Shown here: positions 52,594-59,467 of the stretch, piece after piece | How the letters are laid out: the number at the start of each line of letters is the position of its first letter | Position numbering within the stretch: position 1 is the stretch's first letter | Source of the DNA: Pseudomonas capeferrum | GTDB taxonomy: Bacteria; Pseudomonadota; Gammaproteobacteria; Pseudomonadales; Pseudomonadaceae | DNA length: 64,000 nt | Assembly: GCF_013523055.1 (NCBI RefSeq) | Contig: NZ_JAAMQM010000007.1 | Location: 1-64,000, forward strand | Direction: 5' to 3' | Program-made: the position numbers and the translations under genes | Notes under the pieces: generated by a model | Told to the model about the DNA's origin: nothing | The model's input: the letters and a program-made list of their open reading frames with translations, nothing else | Database searches by the model: none

Positions 52594-52670
52594 TGGCGCA
52601 CCCGGCAGGACTCGAACCTGCGACCATCCGCTTAGAAGGCGGATGCTCTATCCAGCTGAGCTACGGGCGC
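52594..52670 (-). tRNA. tRNA-Arg(UCU)
   Basis: A 77-nt tRNA with anticodon TCT in loop CTTCTAA, T-loop GGTTCGAGTCC and encoded CCA. It is the first gene of the operon and reads the rare AGA/AGG codons. Confidence 0.95.
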
Positions 52671-52778
52671 ATAAGCATTGTGCCTAACCGAACAAGAGTC
52701 TATCAGACAAGCTGGTAAACCACTCATTCTGCCCAGCCTTGCCAACCAGTGCTAGGCCGTGCCCGACAAGTGCGCCGA

Positions 52779-52807
52779 ATCTTATAGGCGAGCCGGGTGG
52801 GCGTCAA
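52779..52807 (-). promoter_or_regulatory. tRNA operon promoter
   Basis: On the minus strand TTGACG and TAAGAT are spaced by 17 bases and followed by a GC-rich TCGGCGC discriminator, the pattern of stable-RNA promoters under stringent control. It is about 100 nt upstream of tRNA-Arg. Confidence 0.7.
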
Positions 52808-52940
52808 CAGTTCTTTCAAAAAAATTCATTTTATTTAAGGGCTTAGGGGATTTGGGCGACCAGGCGCCTTTGCCCTCGGCCTAGGTCGTGCGAGAATGTG
52901 CGCTCTTTATGTTCCCTTCTAGATGGTTAATCACGCGTCT

Positions 52941-53795
52941 ATGACTGCACACCTTATCGATGGCAAGGCGATCGCCGCCAGCCTGCGCCAGCAGATCGCT
53001 CAACGTGTCGTGGAGCGACGCCAACAGGGCCTGCGCACGCCAGGCCTTGCCGTGATCCTGGTCGGCACCGACCCGGCCTCTCAAGTCTATGTCTCGCACA
53101 AGCGCAAGGACTGCGAAGAGGTCGGCTTCATCTCCCAGGCATTCGACCTGCCCAGCGATACCACGCAGCAAGCATTGACCGACCTGATCGATAGCCTCAA
53201 CGAAGATCCGGCAATCGATGGCATTCTCTTGCAATTGCCGCTGCCCGCGCATCTAGAGGCCTCGCTGCTGCTCGAGCGCATTCGTCCGGACAAGGATGTT
53301 GACGGCTTTCATCCTTACAACGTCGGCCGCCTGGCCCAGCGCATCCCCCTGCTGCGCCCGTGCACGCCGAAAGGCATCATGACCCTGCTGCAGAGTACCG
53401 GTCAGGATCTGTATGGCATGAATGCAGTCATCGTCGGCGCTTCGAACATCGTCGGCCGCCCCATGGCGATGGAGTTGCTGCTGGCCGGTTGCACCGTGAC
53501 CGTCACCCACCGTTTCACCAAGGACCTGGCCGGACACGTCGGCCGTGCCGACCTGGTAGTTGTGGCCGCCGGCAAGCCTGGGCTGGTCAAGGGTGAATGG
53601 ATCAAGGAAGGCGCCATCGTCATCGACGTCGGCATCAACCGCCAGGAAGATGGCAAGCTGGTCGGCGATGTGGTCTACGAGACTGCCCTGCCCCGCGCTG
53701 GCTGGATCACGCCGGTGCCCGGCGGTGTCGGGCCGATGACCCGGGCCTGCCTGCTGGAAAACACACTGTACGCGGCCGAAACGCTGCACGACTGA
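52941..53795 (+). CDS. folD: Methylenetetrahydrofolate dehydrogenase / cyclohydrolase
   Basis: The 284-residue bifunctional enzyme converts 5,10-methylene-THF to 10-formyl-THF with NADP. Visible motifs are [13 protein letters not shown] (catalytic Lys), [13 protein letters not shown], the dinucleotide-binding [18 protein letters not shown] and the C-terminal [21 protein letters not shown] 52941 matches the usual N-terminus [12 protein letters not shown]; an ATG at 52923 is also in frame. Its terminator is split by the 519-bp element. Confidence 0.96.
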   Translation: MTAHLIDGKAIAASLRQQIAQRVVERRQQGLRTPGLAVILVGTDPASQVYVSHKRKDCEEVGFISQAFDLPSDTTQQALTDLIDSLNEDPAIDGILLQLPLPAHLEASLLLERIRPDKDVDGFHPYNVGRLAQRIPLLRPCTPKGIMTLLQSTGQDLYGMNAVIVGASNIVGRPMAMELLLAGCTVTVTHRFTKDLAGHVGRADLVVVAAGKPGLVKGEWIKEGAIVIDVGINRQEDGKLVGDVVYETALPRAGWITPVPGGVGPMTRACLLENTLYAAETLHD

Positions 53796-53836
53796 TACGC
53801 ATACCTGCTATCGCCAAGAAACGGCACCCGCAAGGT

Positions 53837-54355
53837 TAGTGCCGGTCAGTCAAGGCCAATGGGCCGCTTTGCGGCCCTTCGCGGGCAAGCCCGCTCCCAC
53901 AAGATACCTCGCCGCTTTCAGATGCTGCTGGCTAAAGCAGCCCAACTTTCAGGAGCAGTCCAATCCGTGGGAGCGGGCTTGCCCGCGAAGGGGTACAAAG
54001 CAGCCCAACTTTCAGGAGCAGTCCACCCTGTGGAAGCGGGCTTGCCCGCGAAGGAGTGCAAAGCAGCCCAACTTTCAGGAGCAGTCCAATCCGTGGGAGC
54101 GGGCTTGCCCGCGAAGGGGTGCGAAGCAGCCCAACTTTCAGGGGCAGTCCACTCTGTGGGAGCGGGCTTGCCCGCGAAGGGATGCGAAGCAGCCCAACTT
54201 TCAGGGGCAGTCCACTCTGTGGAAGCGGGCTTGCCCGCGAAGGGGTACAAAGCAGCCCAACTTTCAGGAGCAGTCCACTCTGTGGGAGCGGGCTTGCCCG
54301 CGAAGGGGTGCGAAGCAGCCCAAGTGCAGGTTGCGGGCTTAACTGACTGGCATTG
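53837..54355. mobile_element. 519-bp MITE-like element filled with tandem REP units
   Basis: Ends are TAGTGCCGGTCAGTCAA (53837-53853) and TTAACTGACTGGCATTG (54339-54355), imperfect inverted repeats of the IS4-type terminus. Direct repeats CCCGCAAGGT (53827-53836) and TCCGCAAGGT (54356-54365) match at 9 of 10. Inside is a REP (GGCCGCTTTGCGGCC then CGCGGGCAAGCCCGC, 53865-53896) and the 63-bp tandem array. It has no coding function. Confidence 0.8.
53934..54323 (+). repeat. Six exact-length 63-bp tandem repeats, each with one REP core
   Basis: Units start at 53934, 53997, 54060, 54123, 54186 and 54249, with a 12-base partial seventh at 54312. Each begins A/GAAGCAGCCCAACTTTCAG and contains GCGGGCTTGCCCGCGAAG. 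Units differ by only a few substitutions and no indels. Because 63 is divisible by 3, several frames stay open through the array, producing spurious ORFs. Confidence 0.95.
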
Positions 54356-54365
54356 TCCGCAAGGT

Positions 54366-54601
54366 GCCGTTTTCTTTGGTACATCCTCTCGAGCATGCGC
54401 CATCGACGCCGTGGTGCTCGCCAGCGGTCAAAACCTTCCAGCACTCGTCCCGCACGTTATATTTCCACTTCCGCGCGGATGTCATAGTGAATATCGCCGG
54501 CCCCGAACCGCAGCCTAGCAGAGCCGTTCCGAGCCTGAACGTCACTTTCAACCTGCACCTGGGCGACGTGTCGCGCCGGCCAGTAAAGTCAAGGAGGCTT
54601 C
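54366..54601 (+). other. Intergenic region before the ProC-like gene
   Basis: After the folD terminator, 225 bp hold no recognisable gene, repeat or strong promoter match. Confidence 0.5.
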
Positions 54602-55390
54602 ATGTACAGCCTAGGCATACTCGGGGTCGGCGAGCTGACCGAAAAAGTCGTACGCGGCCTGCGTCACAGTGGTTTCACAAGCCCTCTCTTGCTCTCCCCA
54701 CGCAATGCCGAGCGGGCCGATGCGCTGGTCCGGGAATGTGGTTGCCAGGTAATGGAGAGCAATCAGGCGGTCATCGACAATGCGGACCTGGTCATTCTCG
54801 GCGTGCGCCCGGAGGCGCTGTCCGAAATTGCCCGGCAAGTGATACTCAAGCCAGGCCAGCGCCTGATTTCACTGGCTGCCGGTGTGAACCTGGAGCAATT
54901 GTCAGTGGCCTTCCCAGGCGCATCATGCATCCGCGTCATGCTTTCCTATGCGGCGCAGTTCAACCAGAGCATGGTGGTGATATGCCCGCCGGATGCTGCC
55001 AGCCAGGCGTGCCTCGGTCCGCTCGGCAACCTTGTCGTGCTGGAGGATGAGTCGGCGTTCGAGCTGGCTACAGTGGCCGCGTGCATGAATGGCTGGTTCT
55101 ACTTCCTGTTGCATGACCTGCAGCAATGGCTGTGCGACAAAGGCCTGCCAACTGCCGAAGCAAGGGCCCTGGTCCTGGGCAACATGCAGGACTGCGTGGC
55201 CAGCGCCCAACGACAGCCCGAGCAGACGCTCAGGGCGCTGGGTCAGGCGATCGCCACGCCCGGCACCTTCACCGCCGACGGCTTGGCGGTGCTCACGCAT
55301 CAGCCTGTCAGCGCTACCTGGGGAGCCGCCTGTGAAATCGTGCTCGATGCGCTCCTGACGCGCTCCCGTCTTTCTAAACAAGAGCAATAA
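54602..55390 (+). CDS. Pyrroline-5-carboxylate reductase-like protein
   Basis: The 262-residue protein has an N-terminal Rossmann fold (GILGVGELTEKVVRGLRHSGF) and ADLVILGVRPEAL, in the order of ProC, then a C-terminal helical dimerisation domain (LPTAEARALVLGNMQDCV, GTFTADGL). The nucleotide loop is GVGEL where ProC has GxGxM, and overall similarity suggests a paralog and not the housekeeping proline enzyme. AGGAGG-like AAGGAGG sits just before the ATG. Substrate unknown. Confidence 0.75.
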   Translation: MYSLGILGVGELTEKVVRGLRHSGFTSPLLLSPRNAERADALVRECGCQVMESNQAVIDNADLVILGVRPEALSEIARQVILKPGQRLISLAAGVNLEQLSVAFPGASCIRVMLSYAAQFNQSMVVICPPDAASQACLGPLGNLVVLEDESAFELATVAACMNGWFYFLLHDLQQWLCDKGLPTAEARALVLGNMQDCVASAQRQPEQTLRALGQAIATPGTFTADGLAVLTHQPVSATWGAACEIVLDALLTRSRLSKQEQ

Positions 55391-55451
55391 CCCCGTCGAT
55401 CCGAATCGCCCAGCCCTCAAGCAATGATAGGCCGCGAGGCGGCCCGCCTGT

Positions 55452-56321
55452 TCAAGGTGCCGCCGAGATTCTCAACGTCTTCACCAGCAGGCTATACAGG
55501 TTGTCGACAGGCTTGGACCCCCGGGAAGCGCGACTGCGGTACACCGCCACTTCCATCGGCTGCAAGGGTCCCAGCCCGTGCGCTTCGCCGAGAATCTCGA
55601 GATGCTCGGGTGCACTGCAGCGAGTCAGGACCGCGATCGCCAGACCGCTTTCGACAGCCGCTATCTGCCCCGCCAGGCTCGAGCTGTTGTAGACCACGCG
55701 ATAGCGACGCCCTTGCAAAGCCAGGGAATGAATGGCGCAACGCCTCGCAAGGCTGGTTTCTTCATAGGTCGCAATAGGTAGAGGGTCTCGCCTCCAGACA
55801 TCGAACTGAGGCGAGCCGACCCAGACCATGGGTTCATGGAACAGCAAGGTGCCCCGCCTGGCATGGTCTCGCGAGACCAGCGCCAGATCGAGTTCTCCTC
55901 GCTCGATTCGCGGAATCAGCGAGGTCGACTGTTCGCAATCGAGTTCGATGTCGACCGCACCATGACGCGGGGCAAACCGCTTGAGCACAGGGGTCAGGTA
56001 CTTGGCTGCATAGTCGTCCGGGACACCCAGACGAATCCGGCCGGCCAGCTCGTCTCCATGAAACGCTGTCTGCGCATCGGCATGAAGGTCCAGGATTCGC
56101 CGGGCATAGCCCAGGAGTACCTGGCCGTCCGGCGTCAGCTGGTGACGTCGGGCATCGCGCACGAGCAGCTGCCGACCTACCGCCGCTTCAAGTTTCTTGA
56201 GCTGCATGCTGACCGCCGGCTGTGATCGATGAACCTCGGAAGCCGCACGCGACAATGACCCGGTATCGACCACGGCGACGAAGCATTTGAGCCAGTCGAG
56301 CTGGAGGTCCTGCTGATTCAT
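55452..56321 (-). CDS. LysR-family regulator, probably of azlCD
   Basis: The 289-residue regulator has a winged helix (LQLDWLKCFVAVVDTGSLSRAASEVHRSQPAVS) and a LysR substrate domain (GRIRLGVPDDYAAKYL). It is divergent from azlC with 194 bp between, the classic layout for a LysR protein controlling its neighbour. The inducer is unknown, perhaps a branched-chain amino acid. Confidence 0.88.
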   Translation of the reverse strand: MNQQDLQLDWLKCFVAVVDTGSLSRAASEVHRSQPAVSMQLKKLEAAVGRQLLVRDARRHQLTPDGQVLLGYARRILDLHADAQTAFHGDELAGRIRLGVPDDYAAKYLTPVLKRFAPRHGAVDIELDCEQSTSLIPRIERGELDLALVSRDHARRGTLLFHEPMVWVGSPQFDVWRRDPLPIATYEETSLARRCAIHSLALQGRRYRVVYNSSSLAGQIAAVESGLAIAVLTRCSAPEHLEILGEAHGLGPLQPMEVAVYRSRASRGSKPVDNLYSLLVKTLRISAAP

Positions 56322-56515
56322 GGTGCACTCATGTATTCGTTAAGCTGATAACAGTCAGATGAATTATGCGCTTTTCGACTTCCTGTTGCATGAGCCATAG
56401 TAGCGCCGCCGAAACCCCGCGGCATGCGCAGGTAAGCGCCCTTCACAACCAGCAGTCTTGCACCTGTCTTACAACGGCCAGGAAACAGCCAAGCTGCCCA
56501 TGAGGAGACCATGGT

Positions 56516-57232
56516 TTGCACGTCATCGATAAACCCCCGGTCGGGATCGAGTGGGGCGAGGTCTGGGATGGCTTCAGACAACTCGCACCGATCTCCCTGT
56601 TCGTCGTCATCTTCGGGCTTGCCTTCGGCCTTGCTGCCGCCCAGGCAGGGCTGGAAGGAACCTCGATCATGCTCATGAGCAGCCTGGTATTTGCCGGGGC
56701 CGCGCAATTCGCCGTCCTCGATCTGTGGGGTGAACAAGTGCCGCTGGTGCCGCTGGTGGTCACGGTGTTCGCCATCAACGCTCGCCACCTGCTGATGGGA
56801 GCAACCCTGTATCCCTGGCTTCGCGAACTGCCGCCTGCCAAGCGCTACGGCGTGATGCTGGTGGTGTCGGACGCCAACTGGGCACTCTCCCAACAGGCAT
56901 TCAACCGAGGCGCGCCGGGCCTCGGGCTTCTCCTGGGAGGTGGCATCGCGCTCTGGCTGGCATGGGCGGCGGGCAGCTGGCTGGGTCTGTCCTTCGGCAA
57001 TGCGATCCAGGACCCGGTCAGCCTGGGCCTGGACATGGTCATGGGCTGTTTCCTGCTGGCCATGGTGGTCGGCGGAAAAAAGAACCTGCGGATGCTGGTC
57101 ATCTGGACACTGGCGGGTGGCTCGTCGCTGTTGGCGTACCGATATCTACCCGAGAACAGCCATGTGGTCGTCGGCGCGCTCGCAGGCGGCATCCTGGGCG
57201 CGGTATGGATGGAAAAGAACGATGAACATTGA
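56516..57232 (+). CDS. azlC: AzlC-family amino acid exporter, large subunit
   Basis: The 238-residue inner-membrane protein has the AzlC pattern: FRQLAPISLFVVIFGLAFG, SLVFAGAAQFAVLDLW and VTVFAINARHLLMGATLYPWL, with several membrane helices. AzlCD export branched-chain amino acids. The frame begins at TTG 56516 with GAGGAG eight bases upstream; the ATG at 56511 is out of frame and too close to that site. It overlaps azlD by 11 bp. Confidence 0.88.
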   Translation: MHVIDKPPVGIEWGEVWDGFRQLAPISLFVVIFGLAFGLAAAQAGLEGTSIMLMSSLVFAGAAQFAVLDLWGEQVPLVPLVVTVFAINARHLLMGATLYPWLRELPPAKRYGVMLVVSDANWALSQQAFNRGAPGLGLLLGGGIALWLAWAAGSWLGLSFGNAIQDPVSLGLDMVMGCFLLAMVVGGKKNLRMLVIWTLAGGSSLLAYRYLPENSHVVVGALAGGILGAVWMEKNDEH

Positions 57233-57530
57233 AACCGCCGGCCACGGCACACTGATCATCATCCTGATAATGGCAGTGGTGACCCTGGCTACACGCTGGG
57301 GCGGCATCTACGTGATGTCGTTCGTGCCCATCAGCTATCGGGTACAGCAATTCATCGGCGCCATGTCTGGCTCGGTTCTGATCGCGGTGCTTGCGCCCCT
57401 GGCCCTGGCCGGCGACAACGGCGCACGAGCAGCCCTGGCCACCACGGCAGTCGTCATGCTGCTGGTCAAGAAGCCGTTGCCAGCGATCGCCGCCGGCATC
57501 GTCGTTGCGGCGTTGATCAGGGCGCTGTGA
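57222..57530 (+). CDS. azlD: AzlD-family amino acid exporter, small subunit
   Basis: The 102-residue membrane protein has about four helices (TLIIILIMAVVTLATRWGGI... VLIAVLAPLALAG... AIAAGIVVAALI) and is the usual partner of AzlC. Its start lies inside the azlC end, pointing to translational coupling. Confidence 0.9.
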   Translation: MNIETAGHGTLIIILIMAVVTLATRWGGIYVMSFVPISYRVQQFIGAMSGSVLIAVLAPLALAGDNGARAALATTAVVMLLVKKPLPAIAAGIVVAALIRAL

Positions 57531-57652
57531 GCGATTTGATGGACCTACCCCGTCCACTGCTTTGCACGAGACCGTCCACAGCTCATCGGCCTGGCCGTAG
57601 AGCGCTGGCTCATCATTGATGCAATGCTCGCCTGGAGAGTCTTTCACCTGCA

Positions 57653-57778
57653 ATGTCGAGCAAAAACCTGCTGGTCGGCGATTTCAAAGGGTTCGCGGTG
57701 AGCAAGGCGGTCGGCAACGTACGCGATGACGTTGCCGAACTGATCGTCGCGTTACCAACGCAAGCGCCGCCTGACTGA
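57653..57778 (+). CDS. Possible small protein, 41 aa
   Basis: It reads MSSKNLLVGDFKGFAVSKAV... and ends ...LPTQAPPD. There is no well-spaced ribosome site (GGAGAG is about 14 bases away). It fills the gap between azlD and the nhaA stop. It may be the remnant of a longer gene or chance. Confidence 0.3.
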   Translation: MSSKNLLVGDFKGFAVSKAVGNVRDDVAELIVALPTQAPPD

Positions 57779-59032
57779 TCAGGACAGGCCTGCGGGCTTT
57801 GTGCTGGAGGCATCTGGGTCCTCATCACGAGCCTTGGGCACCACGCGCAGAAGGATGCAGGCCAGGATCGCGGAAACCAGCGAGCCGAGCATGATGCCGA
57901 TCTTCGCTTCCTCCATCAGTTCGGGGTGCGTCGGGAATGCCAATCCGCTGATGAACAGGCTCATGGTGAAGCCGATGCCGCACAGCATGGACACGGCATA
58001 GAGCTGTGCCCAGGTGACCCCGCGCGGCTTGACGGCAAGCCCGCTCTTGACCGCCAGTACCACGCCGGCGAACACCCCCAGTTGCTTGCCCAGGAACAGG
58101 CCCAGGGCGATACCCAGCGGCAAGGGCGCAAAGAGATCCGCCCAGGACAGATTCCCCAGCGAGAGCCCGGCGTTGGCGAAGCCGAACAGTGGCACGATGA
58201 GGAAGGCGACCCAGGGTGACAGCGCGCCTTCCAGGCGATGCAAGGGTGAGTGGGCCTCATGGGCCGCGCCGACACCGCTGGCATAGGGAATCAGGAACGC
58301 CCCCACCACCCCGGCCACCGTCGCGTGTACGCCCGACAGCAGCGTGGCGAACCACAGCGCCACCAGGCCGATCAGGTAGGGCCACAGCGCCGTGACCCGG
58401 CAGCGATTCAACAGCAGCAGGACCGCGACGATACCCGCCGCGGCGGCCAGCGCTGTCAGGTTGAGCGCCGAGGTATAGAAAATGGCGATGATCGCGACCG
58501 CGCCCATGTCATCCAGGATCGCCACGGCCACCAGCATCAGCTTGAGTGACAAAGGCGCATGGCGGCCCATCAGTGCCAGGGCGCCGATGGCGAAGGCGAT
58601 GTCGGTGGCAGCTGGAATCGCCCATCCGTTGCCCAGCGACGGGACGTCGCGGGTGATGGCCAGGTAGATCAGGGCGGGAAAAGCCATGCCCAGCATCGCG
58701 GGCAAGGCCGGCAAGCGGCGCTGCTCCCAGGTCGCCAGGTGGCCGTCGACCAGTTCGCGCCTGATCTCCATGCCGACCAGCAGGAAGAAGATGCTCATCA
58801 GGCCATCGTTGATCCATAGATGCAGGGTCATGGGCCCGAGCTTTTCACTCAGGGTCGGGCCGGTGGAGGCATGCAGCACATCATGGTAGAGGCCTCCCCA
58901 GGGTGAGTTGGCGATCAGGATCGCGATCGCGGCAGCCAGCATCAGGACGACGCCGCCCGCCGCCTCGCTGGCCAGGAACCGGCGCAGGACGGAGCCATGG
59001 CCACCGGCGCGATGGGAACTGTTGGAACTCAT
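57779..59032 (-). CDS. nhaA: Na+/H+ antiporter NhaA
   Basis: The 417-residue antiporter has about twelve membrane helices. VAILDDMGAVAIIAIFYT carries the paired Asp residues that bind Na+, and PAATDIAFAIGALALMG is the helix IV motif. GFTMSLFISGLAF is the helix XI region. An AAGGAG site precedes ATG 59032, which also overlaps the stop of an upstream short ORF. It exports Na+ or Li+ at alkaline pH. Confidence 0.95.
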   Translation of the reverse strand: MSSNSSHRAGGHGSVLRRFLASEAAGGVVLMLAAAIAILIANSPWGGLYHDVLHASTGPTLSEKLGPMTLHLWINDGLMSIFFLLVGMEIRRELVDGHLATWEQRRLPALPAMLGMAFPALIYLAITRDVPSLGNGWAIPAATDIAFAIGALALMGRHAPLSLKLMLVAVAILDDMGAVAIIAIFYTSALNLTALAAAAGIVAVLLLLNRCRVTALWPYLIGLVALWFATLLSGVHATVAGVVGAFLIPYASGVGAAHEAHSPLHRLEGALSPWVAFLIVPLFGFANAGLSLGNLSWADLFAPLPLGIALGLFLGKQLGVFAGVVLAVKSGLAVKPRGVTWAQLYAVSMLCGIGFTMSLFISGLAFPTHPELMEEAKIGIMLGSLVSAILACILLRVVPKARDEDPDASSTKPAGLS

Positions 59033-59217
59033 GCTTGATTCTCCTTGATCAAGTAACCGCCCACGAAACAGCCCAAGGCAGGCATGGCAACGCCATGACG
59101 CCGTGGCACGCGGGTCAGTTCGGCAAAGGCAAGGGAGGGAAGTGAGGCCCGGTATGGACCGGCCCTATCGACATCCGGACCGCTTGGGCCCAGGAAAATG
59201 GAAATTGCTGACGTCAT
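59029..59217 (-). CDS. Possible leader ORF overlapping the nhaA start, 62 aa
   Basis: It starts at ATG 59217 with AGGAAG five bases upstream and ends in a TGA that shares ATGA with the nhaA start. The sequence (MTSAISIFLGPSGPDVDRAG... GCFVGGYLIKENQA) has no recognisable domain. Translation of this frame would pass through the nhaA ribosome site, so it could couple or regulate nhaA. Could be chance. Confidence 0.4.
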   Translation of the reverse strand: MTSAISIFLGPSGPDVDRAGPYRASLPSLAFAELTRVPRRHGVAMPALGCFVGGYLIKENQA

Positions 59218-59467
59218 GCTGCTTCCTACGGAAAACAAATGAATGTTCTCCGTATTCGGGACAGACCCGGGCGCACGCAGCACACGCCAAGCCCCGGATT
59301 CTAACGAGATTTCGCCACGGCATGGACCGAATTGTTGCCAGGATATTTCCCCGACAGATAGGCGACTTTTCCTACCCCTCCCCGGATGGTGTCATTGCGG
59401 CATCCTGCTCCTTCGCCAAGGTCGATCCTGGGCAGGCCTCGCCCCACCCAGAAAATCCTTCGAACGC
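59218..59467 (-). other. Gap between the helicase gene and the nhaA leader
   Basis: These 250 bp hold no clear gene. The nhaA promoter should be here but no confident -35/-10 pair is seen. Confidence 0.5.

Larger units (their letters stand above)
53816..54376 (+). terminator. folD terminator, split by an inserted element
   Basis: AAACGGCACC (53819-53828) and GGTGCCGTTTT (54363-54373) are the two arms. Without the insert they form AAACGGCACC-CGCAA-GGTGCCGTTT followed by a T-rich tail. They are now about 535 bp apart. Confidence 0.8.

Noticed and set aside
52102..52627. Short frames on both strands through the tRNA cluster (for example VERWIVIPVVVGSIPIVHP)
   Set aside because: They are translations of tRNA genes, repeated because the tRNAs are duplicated.
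53934..54323. Direct repeats as a CRISPR array
   Set aside because: The whole 63-bp unit is repeated; there are no unique spacers and no cas genes.
53839..54518. Long open frames on both strands with repeats such as KQPNFQEQS and ERACPRR
   Set aside because: They are products of the 63-bp tandem repeat, whose period is a multiple of three; frames stay open in several phases and no ribosome site or domain is present.
59033..59467. A known Na+/Li+ riboswitch upstream of nhaA
   Set aside because: The leader is long enough, but I could not match a described motif by eye; a covariance-model search would be needed.
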